Origin: Sporisorium sorghi
Lineage: Eukaryota > Basidiomycota > Ustilaginomycetes > Ustilaginales > Ustilaginaceae
NCBI GenBank assembly: GCA_023212695.1
Contig: JALCCG010000067.1
Coordinates: 1 to 64,000 of the forward strand
Length of the DNA stretch: 64,000 bases
Direction of reading: 5' to 3'
Part shown: in pieces, positions 27,900 to 35,871 of the stretch
Layout of the letters: every line of letters starts with the position of its first letter
Numbering within the stretch: position 1 is the first letter of the stretch
Program-made: the position numbers and the translations under genes
Notes under the pieces: model-generated
Database searches by the model: none
Seen by the model: the letters and a program-made list of their open reading frames with translations, nothing else
What the model was told of the DNA's origin: nothing

Positions 27900-28997
27900 A
27901 TGTACAAGTTTGATTTTGGAACAGAAACACCGTGTCATGATCATATCAAAATAACGGCAGAGACCTTATATAGTCCAGAGCTTGGCTACGGCTTCCATTC
28001 CCTGTCTCCGTTATCCGCTGTGAACCGATTGGGGGAGCAGACGTTATCGGGAGATTTTGTAATCCCGCTGAATGCGGCATTTCAAATCGATGTGCCGGAT
28101 GGTCTGTACACCTTGCACCTGCTGATCGGTGATGCCTGGTTTGATACCGAAACCTCCATCCGGGGAACGGAAGGGCAGATGCTGCTGGATGGTTTGCGGA
28201 CACAGGGAGGTCACTTTGAACGATACAGCGTTACGGTGCCGGCTGTCCAAGGCGCAATCATGCTGTCCTTTTCCGGCCGCGCTCCCCGGATTAATGCCAT
28301 GGAGGTAGCAGCTTCCCCGCATGCCTGCCATTTGTTTCTGGCGGGAGATTCGACGGTGACCAACCAGCCAGCGGGCGGATTTCCCTACACCGGTTGGGGG
28401 CAAATGCTGCCTTCCCATATCAAAGCCGATGCTGCTGTTAGCAATTACGCGCGTTCGGGCCGAAGTTCCAAGAGCTTTATAGCTGAGGGGCTTCTGGATC
28501 CGATTCGGGAAAAGCTGAAGCCGCATGATTATATGCTGATTCAGTTTGGTCATAACGATCAGAAGCGGGACGAGGAGAGATATACGGAACCCTTTACCAC
28601 ATACAAGGAGTTTCTGAAAATATACATTGACGTTTGCCGGGAGAAGCAGGCCACTCCGATCCTGCTAACACCTGTCCATCGGCGTTATTTTGATTGCAAT
28701 GGCAGGCTGAAGGACACGCACGGAGATTATATTACAGCTGTTCGGGAATTGGCGGTGGAGGAGCAGGTCCCCTTGGTGGATCTTGCTGCGCTGAGTTTGG
28801 ATTATTTTAACCGACTCGGGCCGGATGGGACAAAATCGGTGTTTATGTGGGGAGCACCCGGTGAATTTCTGTTGTTCCCGCAAGGGGTGATGGATAATAC
28901 CCATTTTCAGCAGCGAGGTGCAGCCAATGTGGCGGAGCTGGTGATTGGCGCTTTGAAAGGGCTTGGTCTTCAGCCGTTGTCTCTCTATTTGCGATAG
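27900..28997 (+). CDS. Rhamnogalacturonan acetylesterase (SGNH hydrolase) with N-terminal beta domain
   Basis: 365 residues. An N-terminal beta-sandwich-like region (MYKFDFGTETP to about 140) precedes the SGNH domain with GDSTVTNQP (nucleophile Ser151), the oxyanion Gly/Asn GHNDQKRDE, and the Asp-x-x-His-like end DNTHFQQRGA. This matches YxiM/RhgT-type rhamnogalacturonan acetylesterases, which deacetylate pectin fragments. No signal peptide is seen, so it would act on imported oligosaccharides. It is divergent from the kinase gene and is preceded by GGGGAGG. Confidence 0.88.
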   Translation: MYKFDFGTETPCHDHIKITAETLYSPELGYGFHSLSPLSAVNRLGEQTLSGDFVIPLNAAFQIDVPDGLYTLHLLIGDAWFDTETSIRGTEGQMLLDGLRTQGGHFERYSVTVPAVQGAIMLSFSGRAPRINAMEVAASPHACHLFLAGDSTVTNQPAGGFPYTGWGQMLPSHIKADAAVSNYARSGRSSKSFIAEGLLDPIREKLKPHDYMLIQFGHNDQKRDEERYTEPFTTYKEFLKIYIDVCREKQATPILLTPVHRRYFDCNGRLKDTHGDYITAVRELAVEEQVPLVDLAALSLDYFNRLGPDGTKSVFMWGAPGEFLLFPQGVMDNTHFQQRGAANVAELVIGALKGLGLQPLSLYLR

Positions 28998-29092
28998 CCT
29001 TTATTTTGCGAGGGATGATTCGTCATACAAGGAACTTCGGTTGTGAACAGCGAATTGGTTCTAATACCTTATACACGAGGAGAGATTACGGC

Positions 29093-29467
29093 ATGTCAAA
29101 AGGTGAGAAACAATGGATCATCCCGGACGCTTACATTCCTCCTGTGAGCAGTGGAGAGCTTACCAGTCATGAGTCGGTCTGTGTCTTGAACTTAAGCGAT
29201 CAGGATGTGGTGATTACGGTTCACGCTTACTTCGAGGATCGTGACCCCCTGCTCGGAATGGAAACAATCGTTCCAGCCCAAAGAACCAAGCACATACGGA
29301 CCAGTTCGCTTGCAGCGGAGGATGGAGAAGGCATACCTTCGGGTGTTCCCTATGCGATGGAAGTAACCAGCAGTGCGCCTGTGTTTGTTCAGTACAGCCG
29401 TCTGGATTCCACTCAGGCAGAGAATGCCTTGATGAGTGTCATGGCGTATCCAGTATCAACAATTTAA
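29093..29467 (+). CDS. ASRT-family (PF07100) small protein
   Basis: 124 residues from ATG 29093 (GAGGAGAG upstream; a longer frame from 29006 lacks such a site). The motifs SHESVCVLN, VPAQRTKHIR and YSRLDSTQAENALMSVMAY match the Anabaena sensory rhodopsin transducer family, a jelly-roll-like tetramer. No rhodopsin gene is nearby, so a light-signalling role is unlikely. It sits 95 bp after the acetylesterase and before a terminator, in a pectin locus. A sugar-binding or regulatory role is inferred. Confidence 0.85.
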   Translation: MSKGEKQWIIPDAYIPPVSSGELTSHESVCVLNLSDQDVVITVHAYFEDRDPLLGMETIVPAQRTKHIRTSSLAAEDGEGIPSGVPYAMEVTSSAPVFVQYSRLDSTQAENALMSVMAYPVSTI

Positions 29468-29512
29468 TGTGAAAAAGGATATACTGCGAAGGATTTACAG
29501 CGATAAAACAAA

Positions 29513-29545
29513 AGAAGGACCGAGTACACACGGTCCTTCTCTTTA
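29513..29545. terminator. Bidirectional intrinsic terminator
   Basis: 10-bp perfect stem AGAAGGACCG/CGGTCCTTCT with loop AGTACACA, CTTT on one side and an A-rich run (ACAAA) on the other. It lies between the ASRT gene and the minus-strand lipoprotein gene. Confidence 0.9.
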
Positions 29546-29563
29546 CGTTGATATGAATTCAGT

Positions 29564-29965
29564 TTAAATAATGGCGTCTTTCGTCATTTCGTAGAGCGTA
29601 ATGGAATCCTGGCGTATTTCCAGTGAAATCACCGTATCCTCTTTTTTGAAAAAGTAGACATGACCCAGCCGGTTATCCTTCAGTTCCGTCCATCCTGAAT
29701 CCTGTATCTCTTGGATGTATCGCTCTGGCGTGGACAAGCCCTGCTCCCCGCCGATGCCCTTTACTTCATATTTAACGCCGTTGTCAATGTTGGGATTTTC
29801 GGATGAGGATATGGTCTCCAATAGTGCCGAACTTTCCGGGATGGGGAAATCGCCATGAATGGAAGAGGTTGTGTACCCGTCGACAGGCTCCTCATATTTA
29901 GGGGTACATCCGATGGCCAGCAGGAATAAGGGTAACAACATGAAGGTGATAAGATATTTTCTCAT
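29564..29965 (-). CDS. Uncharacterised lipoprotein
   Basis: 133 residues from ATG 29965 (AAAGGAGCG 6-9 bp upstream; the ATG at 29971 is too close). Signal peptide with lipobox LAIGC (Cys20 region) and a soluble part with YIQEIQDSGWTELKDN and VYFFKKEDTVISLEIR, a small alpha/beta module seen in other Bacillota lipoproteins of unknown role. It is a single minus-strand gene facing the terminator at 29513-29545. Confidence 0.7.
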   Translation of the reverse strand: MRKYLITFMLLPLFLLAIGCTPKYEEPVDGYTTSSIHGDFPIPESSALLETISSSENPNIDNGVKYEVKGIGGEQGLSTPERYIQEIQDSGWTELKDNRLGHVYFFKKEDTVISLEIRQDSITLYEMTKDAII

Positions 29966-30230
29966 GGGCATCGCTCCTTTCTATAATGAACGCAACAATT
30001 CTGGAAAAAGTTGTGGGTGCATCCACTTTTCTAATTGAATGCTTCATTACCGAATGAACCAACGGCGTTATGCAGGGACAAGCGGGGACGGCATTATCTA
30101 TGCCCGGGATTTTAGCGAATACAGGATGATAATGGGGGAGAGCATGGCAAACGACTTGCATCAGATGACAATTGAAGGGTGAGTATTCCGGTCACTAGCC
30201 TCTAGATACGAACGAGGGGAAAAATGTTAA

Positions 30231-30281
30231 AATAAACATCAGGCAGTTAGCTTGACGTTTATTTGTATGCTGCCCTGATGT
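30231..30281. repeat. Long inverted repeat (possible terminator or small RNA element)
   Basis: ACATCAGGCAG (30236-30246) pairs with CTGCCCTGATGT (30270-30281) with one extra base. AATAAAC (30231-30237) can instead pair with GTTTATT (30257-30263), so two folds compete. No T run follows on the plus strand, so it is not an obvious terminator. Confidence 0.5.
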
Positions 30282-30446
30282 TGCGAAATGAGAATAAATT
30301 AATACATATAACAACCACGGTAAGGTGATTTTGGATGATTGATGATGAGTCCCATATAACCGCTTACCGCCATACTTGGAAGAGAAGAACGTTTTTTCCG
30401 GCCATGATTTCCTGGGTGGGACGGGAGCATATTTGATGCAGGTCAG

Positions 30447-30504
30447 AATCTAGTAATCCAGTAATCTTTAGCAATCTAGTTATCCAGCAATTTAGTTATC
30501 CAAC
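30447..30504. repeat. Degenerate tandem 16-bp repeat
   Basis: Units close to AATCTAGTTATCCAGC occur at 30447-30462, 30473-30488 and 30489-30504, with a 10-bp partial unit at 30463-30472. The units differ by one to four bases. Function unknown; could be slippage product. Confidence 0.65.
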
Positions 30505-30598
30505 AAAGATCATAGGACAGCTTTCCCCATCAGTCGAAGAGCTGGCGTAGCACGACCCTACTTCATACGAGAATACGAGAGAACACGAGGTGATAATC

Positions 30599-31690
30599 AT
30601 GAAGCCATTGTCAGTAGGAATTATCGGGACGGGGTTTGGTGGCCATGTTCATGCCCCCATCTTCTCGTTGCATCCGGGATTCGAGGTCAAATCGATTGCG
30701 AGTGTCTATCGGCAGCAGAAGGCTGAAGAGCATACGTGGAAGGGAATTCAGCATTACAGAAATTGGCGCGACATGCTGGAGAAAGAACAGCTGGATCTCG
30801 TATCCATTGCATCCTCTCCCAGCCAGCATTATGAAATGACGATGCTTGCGCTGCAATCCGGTCATCATGTCCTGACAGAGAAACCTCTCGGCATGAATGC
30901 GGAGCAAACATTGCACATGCTGACGGAGTCAGAACGGGTCAAGCGTAAAGCCTTCGTTAATTTTCAATGGAGATGGACACCAATCCGACAACGCATCAAG
31001 CGTATGATGCAAGGCAAAGAGCTTGGAGATATCCAGCATATTCAATATACAGGGAGCTTCTCTGGACATGCCGTGCTTGCGAATTCCTATCGTGGCTGGG
31101 AAGCGCGGCGTGAGGAGGGAGGGGGATTCTTGTTTGCAATCGGGTCCCATATGGTCGATTCCCTTCTATGGTGGATGGACGAGGAGATTACGGACGTGTA
31201 CGGCGATTTGAGAACACAGATACCGACATATAGCGGAGACGACGGGCTTGAAGTCAGGGAAACGGACGATGCGTTTACCTTCATTGGGCGCTTCAGAAGC
31301 GGGGCCTCACTTGTTGCGAATGTGTTTTTTCCCGGAATCCGCGGAGCGGGCTGGAAGCTGGAGATCCACGGGACCAAGGGGACGCTGATGATGCGTAATG
31401 ATGATACTCTTGAATGCAGCTTCGGCGGTTCATTTGAGAGAATCGATCTTGAGCCGGTTCATGCCCCGGCTAGCCTGGAAGCTCCGGCGGTGCATTACTA
31501 TAATGGTTTTTATCAGATGGTCGATGGCATCTATAGCACCCTGGCTGGAAATCAAACCTTGCCGGATATTCCGACTTTCCTGGATGGCCACAAGGCACAA
31601 GCCGTTCTAGATGCGATACGTCTCTCGTCAGAGACGAACACCCGAATAAACGTTGATTATACCTACGATAAGAGATTCGGCATGGATTAA
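30599..31690 (+). CDS. Gfo/Idh/MocA-family oxidoreductase
   Basis: 363 residues from ATG 30599 (AGGTGAT just upstream). N-terminal Rossmann fold with GIIGTGFGGHVH, cofactor-loop LVSIASSPSQHYE and the EKPLG motif near residue 100. The substrate lobe includes FNFQWRWTP-like and GGFLFAIGSHMVDSLLWWM, and has the catalytic-type His in GSHMVD. Such enzymes oxidise or reduce sugars or inositols with NAD(P). Its place after the pectin locus suggests sugar-derivative metabolism, but no operon link is visible. Confidence 0.88.
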   Translation: MKPLSVGIIGTGFGGHVHAPIFSLHPGFEVKSIASVYRQQKAEEHTWKGIQHYRNWRDMLEKEQLDLVSIASSPSQHYEMTMLALQSGHHVLTEKPLGMNAEQTLHMLTESERVKRKAFVNFQWRWTPIRQRIKRMMQGKELGDIQHIQYTGSFSGHAVLANSYRGWEARREEGGGFLFAIGSHMVDSLLWWMDEEITDVYGDLRTQIPTYSGDDGLEVRETDDAFTFIGRFRSGASLVANVFFPGIRGAGWKLEIHGTKGTLMMRNDDTLECSFGGSFERIDLEPVHAPASLEAPAVHYYNGFYQMVDGIYSTLAGNQTLPDIPTFLDGHKAQAVLDAIRLSSETNTRINVDYTYDKRFGMD

Positions 31691-31913
31691 ACGGTAAACA
31701 GGAGGGAGGCGTGGATATGAGCCAACGATGTCTTCAAGTGGGAATGTGAAGTCAATGGACGGAAGAGAACTGAGAGGGCACGTACTATTCCGATGATGAC
31801 AGGGATACATATATTAATAGTTGATTTCGGTGTTTTTGATCGAATGGAGTGAAGAGTAACGCTATGATGAACCGGTGGGATCATCCGCTTATTAGGGGGA
31901 GGAGGAATCCTCG

Positions 31914-32705
31914 ATGATTCAGAGTTTGATCGTTGTATTTCTGCTTACGATGGTTATTCATACGGCTGAGACCTTGTCTTACTCCGTCAGGTATGCGGGC
32001 GTGAAGCTGAACAAGATTGCTGTGGCGCTGTCGCTGACAGGGATTATCGTGCTGGTGTCCAGAACGTCCAACCTGATCCAGGCCCCGCTTACAGCCAAGT
32101 TTGTTGATTATGCACGAGACCATCCCACATTTGACGTGCTCTCTTATTTCAGGGCGATTCTGTTAGCCGCTTCAATCGGAACGATCATGGCCATTGCGCT
32201 GTTTCCGACCTTCGTGAACTTGTTCAGCAGAATTATCAGTAAGCTGGAGGTTGCCGGATCGATTCCGAAACTGGTCTCCAGCGTAACCATCGGACAGCTC
32301 AAGAATACAAGGCATTACGTCCGGAAGCCGAATCTGAAGTGGAGCCAGTTCCGGTACTTAGGGATACCTAAGCGATTTATATTCATGAATGTCGTGGTGA
32401 CGGCTATTTATACCGTGGGCGTCCTGTCATCTTTGTATGCTGCCCATCTTGTTCCGCAGTACAGCACAACGGCGTCTCAAGCCTCCGGTTTGATCAACGG
32501 GATTGCCACTATTATTTTGACCATATTCATAGATCCGCAGCTTGGTTTGATCACAGACAAGGCTACGCGGAATGAAGAAGCCAGAGATCAGCTGGGCAAA
32601 GTGTATACGATGCTGATGGTTTCAAGATTTTTTGGAACGATGCTGGCCCAGCTTCTCATTATTCCCGCCGCTTATGTGTTAAGCGTGATTGTAATGTGGA
32701 TCTAA
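31914..32705 (+). CDS. amj: Lipid II flippase, Amj family (DUF2837)
   Basis: 263 residues, strongly hydrophobic with about six membrane segments. The N-terminal HTAETLSYSVRYAGV and VSRTSNLIQAPLTAKFVD are the recognisable Amj/YdaH signature. In B. subtilis Amj is an alternate lipid II flippase that can replace MurJ. ATG 31914 follows GGGGAGGAGG. The next gene starts 40 bp after the stop, suggesting a pair. Confidence 0.88.
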   Translation: MIQSLIVVFLLTMVIHTAETLSYSVRYAGVKLNKIAVALSLTGIIVLVSRTSNLIQAPLTAKFVDYARDHPTFDVLSYFRAILLAASIGTIMAIALFPTFVNLFSRIISKLEVAGSIPKLVSSVTIGQLKNTRHYVRKPNLKWSQFRYLGIPKRFIFMNVVVTAIYTVGVLSSLYAAHLVPQYSTTASQASGLINGIATIILTIFIDPQLGLITDKATRNEEARDQLGKVYTMLMVSRFFGTMLAQLLIIPAAYVLSVIVMWI

Positions 32706-32745
32706 GAATAAATTGCCCGAGAAAAAGAAGGAGACACGATAAAAC

Positions 32746-33036
32746 ATGATCACCCGTAAACGAATTATGCTGGAATCCGTACTGTTTGCAGCAGCGATAT
32801 ATGGCGGTTATTTATTGTTCATGGTACTGCAGGGGATGATTCAAACCCAAAGATATGTACCGAATCTGGATGAAATCCGAGGGTACGAGCAGGCTGAATA
32901 CCTCCAGACGGAGGTGGCTTTTGGCATGATCGAGCGGAACAGCGAATGGCTCGCAGTTGCAGCCGTCGGAGGATTTATCCTATTGTGCGGGTTGTATGGA
33001 AGCATAAGATATATATGGGCAAAATGGCGTTCATGA
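32746..33036 (+). CDS. Small two-TM membrane protein
   Basis: 96 residues with hydrophobic segments at about 7-26 and 66-86 and a polar loop between (GMIQTQRYVPNLDEIRGYEQ). AAGGAGACAC is a good ribosome binding site. It follows amj by 40 bp and is closed by a terminator at 33071-33114, so the two genes form a unit. No family recognised; may modulate or accompany Amj. Confidence 0.6.
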   Translation: MITRKRIMLESVLFAAAIYGGYLLFMVLQGMIQTQRYVPNLDEIRGYEQAEYLQTEVAFGMIERNSEWLAVAAVGGFILLCGLYGSIRYIWAKWRS

Positions 33037-33070
33037 TGCCGACCTCATGAACTAAAGCATACAGATTCAG

Positions 33071-33114
33071 ATCAGCCCTGTTCATGGACAAACGTTCATG
33101 ATCAGGGCTGTTTG
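33071..33114 (+). terminator. Intrinsic terminator after the amj unit
   Basis: CAGCCCTG/CAGGGCTG stem at 33073-33080 and 33103-33110 with inner pairing TTCATG/CATGAT, followed by a short T run. Confidence 0.75.
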
Positions 33115-33210
33115 GGTAGGGAAATGGAATCTAGCTTTTACCCATAGCTTGCTCATTGAATGAAGAGTAATATCCAAACCGTCATAAAAAAACGTGAATT
33201 TAAAAGAGTT

Positions 33211-33227
33211 AATTGGATCACCCAATT
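33211..33227. promoter_or_regulatory. GntR/FadR-type operator palindrome 1
   Basis: AATTGGATCACCCAATT. The outer AATTGG/CCAATT halves form a perfect inverted repeat around 5 bp. The same element recurs at 33336 and 34118, all bracketing the gntR gene, so it is very likely its binding site. It lies about 70 bp upstream of the gntR promoter. Confidence 0.85.
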
Positions 33228-33294
33228 ACCCGGAATATTGCGATAAAAAGGAAAAACTACCTGCATAAAGTGTTTGAAAGCGCTATTTTGATTC

Positions 33295-33323
33295 TTGACA
33301 GCCTTTTCAGTTGCGTTTATGCT
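33295..33323 (+). promoter_or_regulatory. Sigma-A-type promoter of the gntR gene
   Basis: TTGACA (33295-33300), 17-bp spacer and TATGCT (33318-33323). Operator 2 begins 13 bp after the -10 hexamer, covering or following the start point, so bound repressor would block initiation or elongation. Confidence 0.8.
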
Positions 33324-33335
33324 AAACATGCGGTT

Positions 33336-33352
33336 AATTGGATGACCCAATT
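33336..33352. promoter_or_regulatory. GntR/FadR-type operator palindrome 2
   Basis: AATTGGATGACCCAATT, one base different from operator 1. It lies just downstream of the -10 of the gntR promoter, a position for autorepression. Confidence 0.88.
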
Positions 33353-33388
33353 ATCGTTTGCGCAAGAAGTGATAGAAAGGGTAGTCAT

Positions 33389-34087
33389 ATGACCATTAAG
33401 AAGATTAAATATCATCGGGTGTACGAGGATGTTATTGAGCAGATCAAGAATCTGATTCTGGAAGGAAATCTGACTCCGGGCGATGTTCTTCCGACGGAGC
33501 GGGAGCTGGCCCAATCTTTTGGCATCAGCCGCGGAACTTTACGGGAAGCATTTCGTATTCTGGAGCGCGAAGGACTCATTGAAGCAAGACCTGGTGGCGG
33601 GCGCTTTCTGAGCAAGGCACTGGATGTAGCCGAGGATCGCAGCCGCATTCTGGACAATATCGAACGCGCTACCATTATTGAGTTATTAGAGGCGCGGGAA
33701 TTGTTTGAGACAGGGATTGTGGAGCTGGCGGCTAAGCGTGCAACCGATGAGGATATTGCCGAGATCGAGGCTGCCTTCGAGAAGTGGGGACAGATCGATC
33801 AGGAGGCGGAGGATCGCTCGAAGCCTGACCAGGCCTTTCACTTGTCGATTGCCAAAGCAACGCATAACGTGGTTCTCGTCAATATGATTGAACTGCATAT
33901 GGATTTGCTCCAGCGGACTCTGAGCAAGACGGCCCAAATTCCAGGGCGCAAGAGCGAGGTTTATGAGGAACATTTACTTATTATGCAAGCTATTAAGGAA
34001 CGTGATCCGGTGAAAGCGAAGCTGGCTTTGCTGAACCATTTGAGCAGAGTCAAAGAAAACATACAGAAAAACTACATTCATGTATAA
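33389..34087 (+). CDS. GntR-family repressor, FadR/FCD subgroup
   Basis: 232 residues from ATG 33389 (AAAGGG upstream). N-terminal winged helix: VYEDVIEQIKNLILEGNLTPG and LPTERELAQSFGISRGTLREAF. The C-terminal FCD domain has the metal-ligand style residues ELLEARELFETGIVELAA, FHLSIAKATHNVVLVNM and MQAIKERDPVKAKLALLNH. It should bind the three TTGG-N5-CCAA palindromes around its gene. An acidic or sugar-acid ligand coordinated by the FCD metal is the family rule; the true inducer is unknown. Confidence 0.9.
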   Translation: MTIKKIKYHRVYEDVIEQIKNLILEGNLTPGDVLPTERELAQSFGISRGTLREAFRILEREGLIEARPGGGRFLSKALDVAEDRSRILDNIERATIIELLEARELFETGIVELAAKRATDEDIAEIEAAFEKWGQIDQEAEDRSKPDQAFHLSIAKATHNVVLVNMIELHMDLLQRTLSKTAQIPGRKSEVYEEHLLIMQAIKERDPVKAKLALLNHLSRVKENIQKNYIHV

Positions 34088-34111
34088 GAGGGGAGAAACT
34101 CGCCCCTTTTT
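34086..34111 (+). terminator. Intrinsic terminator of the gntR gene
   Basis: AGAGGGGAG/CTCGCCCCTTTTT hairpin immediately after the gntR stop. It sits between the repressor gene and operator 3. Confidence 0.65.
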
Positions 34112-34117
34112 AACACA

Positions 34118-34134
34118 AATTGGATAATCCAATT
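34118..34134. promoter_or_regulatory. GntR/FadR-type operator palindrome 3
   Basis: AATTGGATAATCCAATT, then ATCCAATGG as a partial extra half-site. It lies 45-60 bp upstream of the first structural gene start, so it probably controls the operon promoter. Confidence 0.85.
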
Positions 34135-34178
34135 ATCCAATGGACATGAGTGAATATTTTGGTAAAGAGGGACTGCAG

Positions 34179-35528
34179 ATGAATACAGACATTCGAATTC
34201 TATCACCCTGCGGCATGCTGGGGTACGGATTTCCTGAACAATCCTTCATGAACGGGATGGAGTTTGAGCTGCACGGCATCGTTGTTGATGCAGGATCTAC
34301 GGATGGGGGACCGCATAAGCTGGGCGCCGGTGTATCGATCGTCAGCAAGCGTGCGGTGAAGAAAGACCTGGACATTATGATCACGAATGGATTGTCCCGG
34401 AAGATTCCCATCATCATCGGCTCGGCAGGCGGCTCGGGAGCTCAGACCCATGTGAACTGGACGCTCGATATCATTGATGAAATCTTGGATGAACGGGGCC
34501 TGCAGGCCAAGGTCTCTGTCATATGGGCAGACTTTACTCAGCAGGAGATCCATCAGGCGAAGGAGGAAGGACGCATTAAGGCACTGAGTCCGAATATTCC
34601 GCCTCTGACGAGCGAATTAATTAATTCGACGAACAGCATCGTTGCACAGATGGGACACGAACCTATTGTGGAAGCGCTTAAACAAGGTGTGGATATCATC
34701 GTTTGCGGCCGTGCTTATGATCCTTCTCCGTTTGCCGCGATTGGGATTTATCATGGCAAGGACCCGGGGCTTTCCTATCACCTGGGCAAAATATTGGAAT
34801 GCGGCGCTTTATGCGCGGAACCGGGAACAACGAAGGATAGCATTCTCGGTACGATAAGCGACGATTCGTTCACCGTTCAATCACTTAATCCTGACCGGAA
34901 CTGCAGCCCGACGAGTGTTGCAGCACATACCTTTTATGAGAAGGAGCATCCCTACATTCTGCACGGGCCCGGATTTACGCTCGACCTGGAGCATTGCCGA
35001 TTCGAGGAAGTGGAGAAGGGCGTCGTTCGCGTAACGGGCAGCCGCTTCCTTCCGGCTGAGAAATACTTTATTAAGCTGGAAGGAGCAAGACGAGTAGCTT
35101 ACCGGACGTTCGTTGTTGCGGGGATCCGAGACCCGATTCTCATCGGGAAGCTCGAAGAGGTTGAGGACTATGTCCGCAATCAGGCCAGGGAATATTACCG
35201 GGAAATTCCGGAATCGGATTACCAGATTCAATTCTATAATTACGGCAAGAACGGCGTTCTCGGAAGCAAGGAGCCCGAGTCGTTCACCGGACACGAGATT
35301 GGCGTCATGTTCGAAGTGGTGGCCAAGACGCAGGAGCTGGCGAACAGCATCTGTGCAACGGTTCGCTCTACGTTCCTCCATTACGGATACGATGGCCGCA
35401 AATCAACGGCGGGGAACCTGGCATTTCCATTCGCGCCAAGCGATATCGAGTTCGGTCCTGTCTATGAATTCTCCGTGTACCACCTGATGGAAATGAAAAA
35501 TAATGCTTTTCGGATAGAGCATCGATAA
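34179..35528 (+). CDS. AtuA-family (DUF1446) protein
   Basis: 449 residues from ATG 34179 (GAGGGA upstream; longer frames start at 34140 inside the operator region). It carries ILSPCGMLGYGF near the start, IVVDAGSTDGGP, and CGRAYDPSPFAA, hallmarks of the AtuA/DUF1446 family. AtuA takes part in acyclic terpene catabolism in pseudomonads, but its reaction is unknown; the biotin-dependent carboxylase and acyl-CoA genes of that pathway are not here, so another substrate is likely. It is the first gene of the regulon and is followed 13 bp later by the DUF4387 gene. Confidence 0.85.
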   Translation: MNTDIRILSPCGMLGYGFPEQSFMNGMEFELHGIVVDAGSTDGGPHKLGAGVSIVSKRAVKKDLDIMITNGLSRKIPIIIGSAGGSGAQTHVNWTLDIIDEILDERGLQAKVSVIWADFTQQEIHQAKEEGRIKALSPNIPPLTSELINSTNSIVAQMGHEPIVEALKQGVDIIVCGRAYDPSPFAAIGIYHGKDPGLSYHLGKILECGALCAEPGTTKDSILGTISDDSFTVQSLNPDRNCSPTSVAAHTFYEKEHPYILHGPGFTLDLEHCRFEEVEKGVVRVTGSRFLPAEKYFIKLEGARRVAYRTFVVAGIRDPILIGKLEEVEDYVRNQAREYYREIPESDYQIQFYNYGKNGVLGSKEPESFTGHEIGVMFEVVAKTQELANSICATVRSTFLHYGYDGRKSTAGNLAFPFAPSDIEFGPVYEFSVYHLMEMKNNAFRIEHR

Positions 35529-35541
35529 GGAGGATCAAACT

Positions 35542-35868
35542 GTGACTCAACTCGGCGATTTGGCGAAGGTGCTGCGAAGTAAAAACTCTGGCCCCTTCGA
35601 AATTACATTAGACGTGTTGTTTGATTCCAAGGAGCAGTATGACCAAGTAAAACAGTCCGGCCGCATTACAAAACGGACGATATGTGAGTTGTATCAGATT
35701 CGGGAGGAGCAGATTCATCACCTGGTATTTTTCGATCAGGCGCTGGGCTTCAAAATTACGATGTCGCGGGATATATCGTCTGGCAGCGTTGGCGACCGCG
35801 ATGTGTATGGAGCCCAGCAGCATGCACCTCTCATGAAGCTATCCATCGATTATCTGGAGGAGGGGTAA
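35542..35868 (+). CDS. DUF4387 (AtuA-associated) protein
   Basis: 108 residues, GTG start with AAGGAGG upstream. MTQLGDLAKVLRSKNSGPFE and SRDISSGSVGDRDVYGAQQH are typical. In other bacteria this small domain is fused to the C-terminus of AtuA-like proteins. Here it is a separate gene, so the two products probably form a complex. No catalytic assignment can be made. Confidence 0.85.
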   Translation: MTQLGDLAKVLRSKNSGPFEITLDVLFDSKEQYDQVKQSGRITKRTICELYQIREEQIHHLVFFDQALGFKITMSRDISSGSVGDRDVYGAQQHAPLMKLSIDYLEEG

Positions 35869-35871
35869 GCC

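Larger units (their letters stand above)
29966..30598. other. Intergenic region with hairpin, degenerate repeats and a weak small ORF
   Basis: 633 bp without a convincing gene. It holds an inverted repeat (30231-30281), a weak ORF of 33 codons at 30335-30436 behind AAGGTGA (MIDDESHITAYRHTWKRR and so on, no family seen), and a degenerate 16-bp repeat at 30447-30504. It could be the site of a lost gene. Confidence 0.5.

Noticed and set aside
29093..29467. Light-sensing signalling via a rhodopsin transducer
   Set aside because: No rhodopsin gene, no retinal gene and a pectin-degradation context.
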